Assembly (NCBI GenBank): GCA_933822405.4
Contig: CAKOGP040000890.1
Coordinates: forward strand, 172,749 to 236,748
DNA length: 64,000 nucleotides
DNA from: Cylindrotheca closterium
Taxonomy: Eukaryota; Bacillariophyta; Bacillariophyceae; Bacillariales; Bacillariaceae
Direction of reading: 5' to 3'
Shown here: positions 55,333 to 64,000 of the stretch, piece by piece
How the letters are laid out: each line of letters opens with the position of its first letter
How positions within the stretch are numbered: the first letter of the stretch is position 1
Made by a program: the position numbers and the translations under genes
Notes under the pieces: generated by a model
Told to the model about the DNA's origin: nothing
The model's database searches: none
The model's input: the letters and a program-made list of their open reading frames with translations, nothing else

Positions 55333-58300
55333 TTATTTCTTCTTCTTTCGAGATTTCTTGTACGTTGGAATATACAACCCAGAGCCCGCTTTCGAGTTGG
55401 ATTTAGATGCTGTCGTCGTTTTTCCGAAAAGGTTGATCGCTGCCTTCTTTTTGGCTGATTTCTTGCCACCTCCATGTTGGCTATCACTCTCCTCCATCCT
55501 TGGTTTCTTTGAAACTCTACCTCCATCGACACCATTATCATCGTCGACATCACTGCATGGCTTTGGTTTCTTTGCGACTCTACTTCCTCTGGCGGCGTCG
55601 TCGTCGTCGCTATGACTATCGCTTCTTCCTCTCGCATCTCGAGAGCGGAAGAAATCGCCCTTCGATGGATCTCGAGGTTCAGGTCTTAGTTGGATCGCAA
55701 TTCTTGATTTTAGATCACTCTCGGCTGGGGCTCCTTCGCCATACGCTTCTCTTCTTCCTTGGGCTCTCTCATTCAAAGCACGGGGGTTGACAGGCATTGT
55801 CACTTGTCTTTGAGATGCCATGGCCTCCACATGATGCATAGCTTCTCGTATTTGGGCCGCGTTGGCTGGCACGCCAGGTATTGCTTGTATCTGTTGAATT
55901 ACTTCTTGTTGCTGCGACACAGCAGCAGCCCGCCCCCCATGGCCAGCAGAACCTTGTGCCGCAGCCACGCCATCATCTTGTTCATTCAACAATCGAGCGA
56001 GAATTTGATCAGGGTTATGATTGCCACCATCATCATCATCATCATCATCGAGCGATCCATCCTGAGGATTCTCTGGCAATTGCATGGTGGCATAACTATC
56101 ATATGCATTTTGAGTTAGACCACCCATTTCTTCATCGTAGCCATCGTCGCCCTCTTCATATAAGGCACCGCCTTGTTCCGCGTCGTACAAAGCATCTTGG
56201 TTTACGGCGTTGGCAATATAGCCGTCTTCTTCATCCGAAACTTCGATTTCTTCATCTCGCCGTGGTTCCGCAGATCGTCGACTCGGAGACTCTGCATCCC
56301 CCTGGCGCAACGCATGATGACGATTCTTTGCTTCAAGTTTTGCATGTGCAGTGGGCATCTCTTGATTCGAATCGTCTACGTCCGGATCATCAGAGGCGTC
56401 CTCGTCTCCCTCTGCTGGATTAGCGGCAACACCTCGGTCAGGATATAGGGAATCCTCTTCATTCGCAACTTTGCTGTTGTCTCTTTCGCCACTTTCGCTT
56501 CTTGATGGTCGTACATTGTCCCCGCCAATTGACCCCTGTCCATTTCTGGGTAAAGCAGGCATCTTCTTAACGCCATCTTGACCTTCGTCGCCACCTTTTC
56601 TGGGCTGAGCACACACTTTCTCGTCCTCATCTCCGTTTTGATCTTGTACATTATCTTCTTGTGATTCCATGTTGGCAACTGTTCCATTTGCGGCATCTAG
56701 GTCAAGGAGCTCATCGCATTGATTTGAGTTGAGACTGGAAGTGATATCTTCAATGTTGTGAACCTCTACTTCGTTGGAGCTATTTTTTTTTCTGTCGGTC
56801 TTTTTACTTTTCCAGACATCTGCAAGAAAGCTTCCGTCTTCCTTGAATTTCAGTAGATTTTCAGTGCCAAAGAGTTCTCCTTTGCGTTGCCTGTCACCCT
56901 GAATACCTCGAAAAACTCTCGCTGACCTGGATTTGGGTTCACTGGAATTGAGCGTCTCATTTTTTAGTTGCACTTTATATAACTGACGCAGATATTTCAA
57001 CTTCAAAATGTCAAAGTGAGTGAAAAGTATAGTATACGTCTTCAGAAATTGTCTTTACATACCTCATCAACTGTGCCCTCTGTTACGAGTCTGATAACTT
57101 CAACGTCATTTTGCTGGCCAAGGCGATACGCACGATCTTGTGCCTGTTCATCCCACGACGGATTCCATTCCACATCGAATATGATAACCTTGTTGGCGGC
57201 TGTCAGATTCAAACCAAGTCCACAAGCTGAAGAACAAATATAAAATGAGGGATATACAAGAGGACCAGTGTCACGGATCAGACCCCGCTTGTCTCACCTT
57301 TGGTTGACAATAGGAACACAAAGATATCCCTCTCGTTATTAAATCTATTGCACAAGTCCTGACGAAGGGCGGGTTGTACCTGTCCATCAATGCGCAGAAA
57401 CGAGTGATTTTGAGATCGAACGTATTGCTCGATGAAATCCAGTGTCTTCGTCGAGTATGAGAAAAGCAAGACTTTACACCCTTCCTTCCTGTATCGTTGC
57501 AACAGGTGGTGAAGTTTTTTCATTTTGCCAGAAAGTTCAAAGTGTTGATTCATGACTGCATCTTGGCGGATTAAGCCACCAGGAAGCTGCTCAACAACAT
57601 CTGGTGGAAACGCAACCTTCGCAAACTCCAATTCTTTATTGAAGCGAACATAATCCTCGCTTCCCCGTCTAGCAGTAGCCTTCGATCGATCCGCTTGCAA
57701 TGATCCTACATGGCTGCACAGCTTATTCAGCTTATCCAAGACTACAAATAAGACACAATACGGACATCGTATGCAACCGTTATCGTCAGTTTCGTCATGG
57801 CCATCCAACATTCTCCAGATAACGGCTACGCCAACAAATATGTGAGGTAGACAATTGTGCCATAACACGGTTTGAAGCACTGCTATCCTTACCGTCGGGA
57901 TCGATCAGTGGCTGCCCTTCCTCGTTTCTCCTTGGATTGATTGGAACCTTGTAGCAACATTCCGAGCGTTTCATAATGTTTTTTTGGTTCTCGCGAATGA
58001 ATCTGACCCTTTCTTTTGGCGATTGCAACTTGAAATATCGCTTGAAAATCGCTTTGTTGACCCCACAGTCACAGGGACTAGTAGCCATCTTGACATGCTG
58101 GACGTCAGGAAGTGTCAGGATGTGGGCGTATACTCTCTTTTGTAGCTCTGAAGGTGGGCACAAAACAACGTTGACTGTCTTCTTCGTTAGTTTGTCTGCG
58201 ACGACATCTTGCTTCTTCCTCGCAATGAATAGTCTATTCAAAAGCTCCTCCAGAGCTGCGGATTTTCGTATACTTCTCGCAATTGTCTGCTCATCTGCAC

Positions 58301-60842
58301 CTTTTTGTCTTTTGATAGGAATGTGACGCAGCAAATGAGCACAAAGTCAAGTTTTAAGCGTAGAACCATTTGCAATTTTCAGCCTACCTTCCAAGTTTGA
58401 TCGCTCGTGCAGTATCTTGCTTGAACTCTTCCCATGACCCAAGATATCCTGTTTCGACAAGATCGATCAGATTCCAAAGCTCATGGTGGTCGTTTTGCAT
58501 AAGCGTTCCAGTCATACCGAGAACCAATGGCCGATGATCTGCTTTCAACATTCGAAGATGTTTCGATAGTTTTCCTTCTTCGTTCTGTGTTTCAGGATTA
58601 GCATGGTTAGAACAATCGCAGACGATGGGGCAAATCTACAACGGGACTTTCACTTACTTTGAATGTATGGAACTCATCGATAATAACAAGTTTCCACGGA
58701 AATTCGTTGAGATCCCTGGCGCCACATGCATCTTGGAATTGAGACTTGGCAGCGATCAAGACTTCAGCGCGGCCATCACGCAGTTTCTCGAGTGCTTCAA
58801 CTCTTCCTGCTTTTTTGCCTGAAAAAATTGCCGCAGCAAAGGTGGAGAACTTCTCGAATTCATTCTTCCAGCTACATAATAACAGGCGGGGAATGAGGGT
58901 TAGTTCACACAGCGGCAGTGTCGAGTTTCAGTCATAATTCTTACTTGTCGACAACTGAAGGCGGGACAATTATTAGAACAGGGTACCATGACGGCAAATC
59001 CAACGATTTAGCGTCTATTTTCTTCTGGACATAGAGTCTGCCCTCGAGATGCGCTCTCTCCTCCTCCCGTATTGCCATTTCTCTCTGTTGCATGATGATG
59101 TTGTTTCGTCTGTGAATCCTCAACATGTCCTTCCCATTTCCAGTTTTGCCAAAGAGTGCAGATAACAAACCAATGACCTGCACTGTTTTCCCAAGGCCCT
59201 GGATTCATAAGGTCAAACGGTAAGACTTTGATCACATTGTGTCACCAGTCATGCAATCGCAACGTACCATTTCATCTCCCATGATCGTACCAGTTTTTGC
59301 AGCGAGGCATTTGTGCATAAACCGGATACCTTCTTTCTGATAGGGTGCCAGATATCGGCTAAGAGACGCAGGAACCGAAGCCGCCGACTTTGTCCCCTTG
59401 CCTAGTTCTAGCGGCTCGAATTTAGATGGTCCAAAGAAAGGGTGCTCAATTTCGGGATGAACGAAATCTTCGAGAGCTTCCTCATCTTCCCTTTTCAAGA
59501 GCTTCGTGATTTCATATCGTTGGTCATTGTCTGGAAGAAACCAGAAGCTCGAGCCTCCACCTTTGATTGGCGATGGCGAGTGGTGCGATTCAATAGAATC
59601 TCTGATGGATTTATCAGATTTAGACCTACTTCTTTTCTTGCCCTTCTTTGTCATGGGTTTCTCTTCCTTTTTTTCGTCAACGTCCTGGTCCATGTCTGAC
59701 CAAAGATCGTCATCGTCAGCTTTCTTGGCAGGACGGGCACAGTTGGCCGCTATTGACTCTATTGACTGTTGTTGTTGCTGTGCGACTGTGAATGGATTCA
59801 GCACTCGCTTTCTTTTCTTGCCTTGGACATCTTCTTCATCGGAAAATAGATTTCGCAATGCTGGTTTCGTGTGTCCGTCGGGTGACCTATCCGTGATACT
59901 TTGCCTGTTTTCGTGGCTCTTCTTCCTTCTCTCCCGACTTCTGCCCTGTTGACTTTCACTCTCATCTTCTGAAGAAAAATCAATGACTTCCTTCTTGCTA
60001 GACTTGTTCCCAGTTGATTTGCGATTGGATCCCTCGCTGAATTCTTCAATTTCATCTTCGGACGAGAATACAATACCCTCACCTGCTCGACCATCTGACC
60101 ACAATGTAGAAGACTTGCGTCGATTCGGTCTTTGACTGAGTCCCTCACTTTCATCTTCTGATAACGATTCGCTATCCCCGCGACTAGTTTTCCGGCTTGA
60201 CCTCTGCCAGCTTGATTTATGCGACATTTGACTGTGTCTTCTATCGTCCTCGTCGTCTTGGTCGGGACTTTGTCTTTTGCTTTCTTCGTCTGAAGCAGTT
60301 TCCTGACTCCTTTTTTTGGTGTCTTCACCATTGAAATATGCAAGGAGATCATCCTCAGAGTCATCATCAGAGTCTATCGCGGTGGCTGCTTTTTTTTGGT
60401 TCACAGTAGTCGCTGGAATATTCGATTGTTTCTCGGAAGATTCGTGAGTAATTTTTACCACAGTGCTGCGCCGTGCGGTACTCGTTTTAGCCGAAGGCTT
60501 GCTGCTAGAACTAATGATCCATTTTGATTCAATAGGAGAGGACGGCGCCACTTTCGTCTTGGAACTGGGACTCCTCGACCTTAGCATTTTCTGAAGTGGA
60601 CTTTTGGACTTTGCATATTTACTGCTTGTCGATAGCTCAGGGCTAGAGGGAGGCGATTGCTCCGGTGGGTCTTTCCTTTTCAAGATCTCTCTCCAGGCAT
60701 AGGGAGAAGCTTCCCTTTTCTTCGGCTGCATCTCTTCCTGCTGCTGCTCCTGTTGCAGCAGCTTCAATTTTGCCTCTTTTTCCCTCCGCTTCTTCTTTTC
60801 CCTTAATTTTTCTCTTCTCTCTCTGTCGAATCGGCCTGACAT
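55333..60842 (-). CDS. ERCC6L2-like SNF2 family ATPase, 8 exons
   Basis: Exons 60842-59268, 59198-58945, 58871-58658, 58584-58388, 58308-57893, 57825-57298, 57226-57063 and 57000-55333 give 1,671 aa. The N-terminal 450 residues are Ser/Lys/Glu-rich and disordered. SNF2 motifs are complete after splicing: GDEMGLGKT (526-530 area), VLIIVPPSVVD, DEFH (675-678) in place of DEAH, GMTGTLMQN, FVFLLSTKACGLGLNLTAAN and EQAQDRAYRLGQ. Between lobes it keeps a Cys cluster (IRCPYC), also seen in fungal relatives. Just after lobe 2, VFRGIQGDRQRKGELFG resembles the ERCC6L2 signature. ERCC6L2 acts in DNA break repair. The C-terminus is long, acidic and charged (Asp/Glu and Lys/Arg runs). Confidence 0.9.
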
Positions 60843-61034
60843 GGTACAGTATTGCTATAGATTGCTTTGAAAGCGTATCAATGATGTTGGAATAATGAAA
60901 ATGACCATGCCAGGGCGAGTACGAGGCCTCTGATCATTGACAACTCGGTCCTGTTTGACTTCCGCAGTATTTGTTCGCGACCAGCAATTTTGAAGGCTTT
61001 TATACTATGCTGGTGCAACTATTTATACTAAATC

Positions 61035-61110
61035 CCCCGGGGAAAAAGAAGGGGGAGAAAAAGGAAAGAAAAGAAAACGAAGAGGAAAGAAAAGAAAAGA
61101 GGAGAAAGCA
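61035..61110. repeat. Purine-rich AG tract
   Basis: About 75 bases of almost only A and G on the plus strand (gggggagaaaaaggaaagaa and similar). Low complexity; could form a triplex. Confidence 0.8.
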
Positions 61111-62149
61111 ACAGGATTGCAATAAAGTGTCTTTACAACACAGCACTGGCCTCATGCATACCGTCGCAAGAATATATGCTCTATGATCCTGGCTCTAGCC
61201 AGGATTTTGACGGATTTTGAACAAGGTAACAATGATTATGTTGACCGATGCCTCTGAAACTTTTGAAATGACGTTCGAGCACCTCTAATAACATCATCTG
61301 TGCCTTCATATCGCAGATCCAATCAGAAATCGGAGATTTATCGCACTCTGAATTTGAGGTCACGAACATTTCCAGATATGCAGCGCAGAAGTTGATGTCA
61401 CTGATGATGGTAGTCAGATTTTGCGTCGTCAATGGACTCAATATTTTGGGAATCAAGCAAGGTGAGGAAGGACCAAATCCAGGCACAAGCTCGCCGCCAA
61501 AGAGACTACATGTGTATTACATGATTGAAGAAATGCAATAATCAACCGTTTTTTGAGTAAGATGCAAAGGCGAAAACAGAGGCAAACTCTTGCTGGGTTC
61601 CTTGATGGCCAAGTTTCCACCATAAGGCCGCGCTACGACAGTTTACTACCGTATGGTCACAGGGGATGGGTTTATTCTGACGAGAAAACAATCAACAAGG
61701 CCTTGGTGCACGGAATTGAGACAATGATTAGATTCCAAAGGTGAAGTGACACCTACTACTAGCAACTATGGCAGTTGTTATCAGTTTCTTACAGGGGCAT
61801 GCTACCATAAGTGACACTGAAACGATAGAAATTAATCTATAATATAAATAGAAGATTGAAAACGAAGTTTCTACAGATGGGCGTATCCGTCACCTCATGC
61901 TGTAGCGCTTGTCAATTCGGTTTGGTGGCTGCCACACCTGTTCTTCAGAGCAGCTAGAAGTGATCATAGGGTAACTGTATCGCTAGCTCGTAATCCAGTG
62001 GTAAGGTGAGTCATTAAAACAAGGTGCGACAGTGCTTTATAATACAATGGCAGAGTGGCAGGGCCGTATCTAGCCTGGGCCTACGGTACCAGGTACCATC
62101 CCCCTATTCATCATTTGCAAGTAATGACGAGTACTAACTTAGTGGAGAT

Positions 62150-62262
62150 TGTCTATTTTTAGTGAATGGCCCGCTGTGATTGGTTCAGACCACTAAAAAT
62201 GGGTTGATTTTTAGTGATTTGACTAACTCTCATTGGCTGAAAACCCACTAAAAATTGCACCT
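62150..62262. repeat. Cluster of CACTAAAAAT inverted repeats
   Basis: A perfect 10-bp inverted repeat (cactaaaaat at 62191-62200, atttttagtg at 62207-62216; loop gggttg), plus one further copy on each side (tttttagtgaatgg and cccactaaaaattg). Two copies are preceded by an attggttcag or attggctgaa box. Confidence 0.8.
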
Positions 62263-62453
62263 GCATAATGTAAGAGCCATTTTGAAAAATACACTTTCAA
62301 CTTATTGGTCGAAGGAGTCAAAGCCCTGTATGTTTCTCAATTTTAATAAAATTTTAATTTTATCGCATTTTACAATTTCAAATTGGTGTATTTTTTAATA
62401 AAAATACGTGTACACGAGTACCGGTACAAGTACTCTGCAGTCAACATCGCATG

Positions 62454-63830
62454 CTATGATTTCTTATTTATGTCTATTGTGTGATCCTTCCGTCGAACCC
62501 ACCAAATATTGTAAGTAACTCTCGTGAACAAGGCAATTTCTGGTTTGTCCAACAAACTCTCAGCACTACTAGTGGCAACTTTGGCAAACATCTCGTTGAG
62601 AGATTCAACCAGCTTGGGTCGGCAAGGTTTCCCTTCTGTGCTACTGAGCATTTTCATTTCATAGCCAGCTCTATAGAGCTGGATAAACATGTCGACAACA
62701 TGCTGGGGATCATGGTCGGAATTCTCCAAAATAATGTTTTGAACTCGCCTTGATTGCAAGAGTTTGCGGGAGCCTTCCAACACATGATACTCGTATCCTT
62801 CTACATCAAGTTTCCAAAGGTATATAGGCGTGTTCACATCGGTAATCCAACCATGTTGGTCGGCGACGTCATCTAGTCGGACTACTGGAACCTCTGATTT
62901 CTTTCGGAAACGTTTCGCCATTCGATCTTCAAAGAAACTTGCCTTTCCCGGGTTCTTACCCGTTGTAAACTGCAGCATTGCTGGTTCTGCACCCAAACCA
63001 TAGGCAAAACTTTGAACCGTATTATCCTCTAACCATCCATTCAATTTGAGGGACTCGCAGAGTCGCGTGTGCATAATGGGATTCGGATCGAACCCAGCTA
63101 CCTTGTGTCCCATGGCTCGCGAGTAAACCGTAAACCATCCAATGTTCATGCCCACATCGATCACCAAACCCGGTTGGGTAGTATTTCGCAAGATGGATCG
63201 AAACTGTTCGGTAATTCCCGTTTCATAGTAGTTTCCCTTTTTGTAGATGTAGGCCCATCGCATATCATCAAACGTTTCGTCGTGTAATGAAATATACATG
63301 TTGGGATCCGTCAAGGTGATGTGCTTGTAAGCGGATTCTTTCAAATGTTGGTTGGGATCTGTGGAATCTGACTTTCGATTGGCAAGCTTCTGGGTACATA
63401 AAATAGGAGAAATTGTTTCCAATTGTGAATTCGACTCATTCGGTGGCTCTGAAGATGCTGGTTCTGAAGCTTTTTGTTCCAGCTGCTGCATGGCAGAATC
63501 CGTTGTAGATACTTTCATGTTTGTCATTCCATGGAGGTTCTTTGAAGAATGTAAATTGGACGTATCCGTGCTTGGAGGGGATTCCGATCTCAAATTTCTC
63601 GACACAACTTCCGGTTTTGACATGCTTTCCACCGCAACGTGAATATAAGACTCGCTATCCGATGCTGTGGCCCATAGCGCCACTCCCCAGAGCATCACAT
63701 TGAAGCACATCGTCACGATGGACCGTGCCACACTGCTTTTCATTATAGAGCTCTCGGTTTTTCGCCTTCGCCTCCCTATTCCTGTCATGACACTTCTGGG
63801 ACCATGTCGTTTTCGAGAAAGTACATCCAT
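62454..63830 (-). CDS. FkbM-family methyltransferase with N-terminal membrane anchor
   Basis: 458 aa, single exon. A basic N-terminus is followed by a hydrophobic segment (about 36-58, VTMCFNVMLWGVALWATA), which makes it a type II membrane protein, probably of the Golgi or ER. A disordered Ser-rich stem follows to about 160. The FkbM domain lies at about 215-430. It shows SAM motif I LVIDVGMNIGWFTVYS, then HKVAGFDPNPIM, VPVVRLDDVADQHG and WKLDVEGYEYHVLEGSRKLL, the family order. FkbM enzymes are O-methyltransferases of sugars or polyketides. Here methylation of a glycan is a reasonable guess. Confidence 0.88.
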   Translation of the reverse strand: MDVLSRKRHGPRSVMTGIGRRRRKTESSIMKSSVARSIVTMCFNVMLWGVALWATASDSESYIHVAVESMSKPEVVSRNLRSESPPSTDTSNLHSSKNLHGMTNMKVSTTDSAMQQLEQKASEPASSEPPNESNSQLETISPILCTQKLANRKSDSTDPNQHLKESAYKHITLTDPNMYISLHDETFDDMRWAYIYKKGNYYETGITEQFRSILRNTTQPGLVIDVGMNIGWFTVYSRAMGHKVAGFDPNPIMHTRLCESLKLNGWLEDNTVQSFAYGLGAEPAMLQFTTGKNPGKASFFEDRMAKRFRKKSEVPVVRLDDVADQHGWITDVNTPIYLWKLDVEGYEYHVLEGSRKLLQSRRVQNIILENSDHDPQHVVDMFIQLYRAGYEMKMLSSTEGKPCRPKLVESLNEMFAKVATSSAESLLDKPEIALFTRVTYNIWWVRRKDHTIDINKKS

Positions 63831-64000
63831 GATGCTGGCAGTTTATTGTAGGTACATTGTACAGAGTTGGATTTTTGTTTAGATGACGAAGAAAATTGAG
63901 ATTTTCAATTTTTCAAATATATATGGCGGTTTCATATTTAACGGTGTTCGGGTAGGTACGATTCATCCGAGTGCTCTGTTCTCAAAGCGTCATGACACCT
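63831..64000. other. Upstream flank of the FkbM gene
   Basis: AT-rich 170 bp with no gene; contains atatatat near 63920. The window ends here. Confidence 0.4.

Larger units (their letters stand above)
60843..62453. other. Intergenic region with repeats
   Basis: 1.6 kb with no supported gene. It contains a purine-rich run (61035-61110), a 101-codon minus frame (61181-61486) without known motifs, a hAT-like CAGGGCCGTATCTAG sequence near 62059, and a cluster of CACTAAAAAT inverted repeats at 62150-62260. Confidence 0.4.

Noticed and set aside
61181..61486. 101-codon minus frame
   Set aside because: No motif and no supporting context.

Overview
The window is nuclear DNA of a single-celled photosynthetic stramenopile, most probably a pennate diatom. 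The genus cannot be fixed from the sequence. The evidence is: short GT-AG introns (about 60-120 nt) in a gene-dense layout; a helicase with a signal peptide ending in an ASG|F cleavage site like the diatom plastid 'ASAFAP' motif; a membrane guanylyl cyclase fused to a phosphodiesterase; a CoDi-type Ty1/copia remnant with the FHVDD form of the reverse transcriptase box; and BspA/DUF285-repeat surface proteins. Many gene models below were rebuilt across introns by following splice sites and reading frame.

Layout. 0.2-15.5 kb: a BSD-domain protein, then a very large Tra1/TRRAP gene (8 exons, about 4,476 aa). 15.5-17.6 kb: a plastid-targeted DEAD-box helicase on the minus strand. 17.6-18.8 kb: intergenic, with a 98-bp direct repeat. 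18.8-23.0 kb: the cyclase-phosphodiesterase gene (8 exons, 1,189 aa). 23.6-27.7 kb: mitoribosomal protein mL54, mitochondrial ClpP and an auxilin-like J-domain protein. 27.8-31.4 kb: two identical, inverted tRNA-Asp genes bracketing a frameshifted RelA/SpoT-like-TPR gene and a DUF4419 pseudogene. 31.6-40.2 kb: a compact cluster with many genome-maintenance candidates: a UBM/PIP-like protein, an EEP nuclease with an EF-hand-like insertion, an MBD4-type glycosylase, a REC114-like protein, then a CorA transporter and a lysine methyltransferase-like protein. 40.2-49 kb: a gene-poor repeat zone with a decayed copia element disrupted by a 5'-truncated LINE flanked by a 16-bp target duplication. 49-53 kb: a secreted metzincin protease with Pro-Thr linker and DUF285 repeats. 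53.6-61 kb: a PITH protein, a 100-aa small protein with an 18-nt exon, and an ERCC6L2-like SNF2 ATPase (8 exons, 1,671 aa). 61-62.4 kb: repeats. 62.4-63.8 kb: an FkbM methyltransferase.

How the genes relate. The genes do not form an operon. Neighbours are often convergent with 34-104 bp between stop codons, or divergent with 78-150 bp between starts, so bidirectional promoters and overlapping 3' ends are likely. Functional themes are chromatin and transcription (TRRAP), DNA repair or recombination (UBM/PIP protein, MBD4-like, REC114-like, ERCC6L2-like), cyclic-nucleotide signalling and the cell surface. The strongest candidates for unusual biology are the single-chain cyclase/phosphodiesterase receptor and the metzincin-DUF285 protein.
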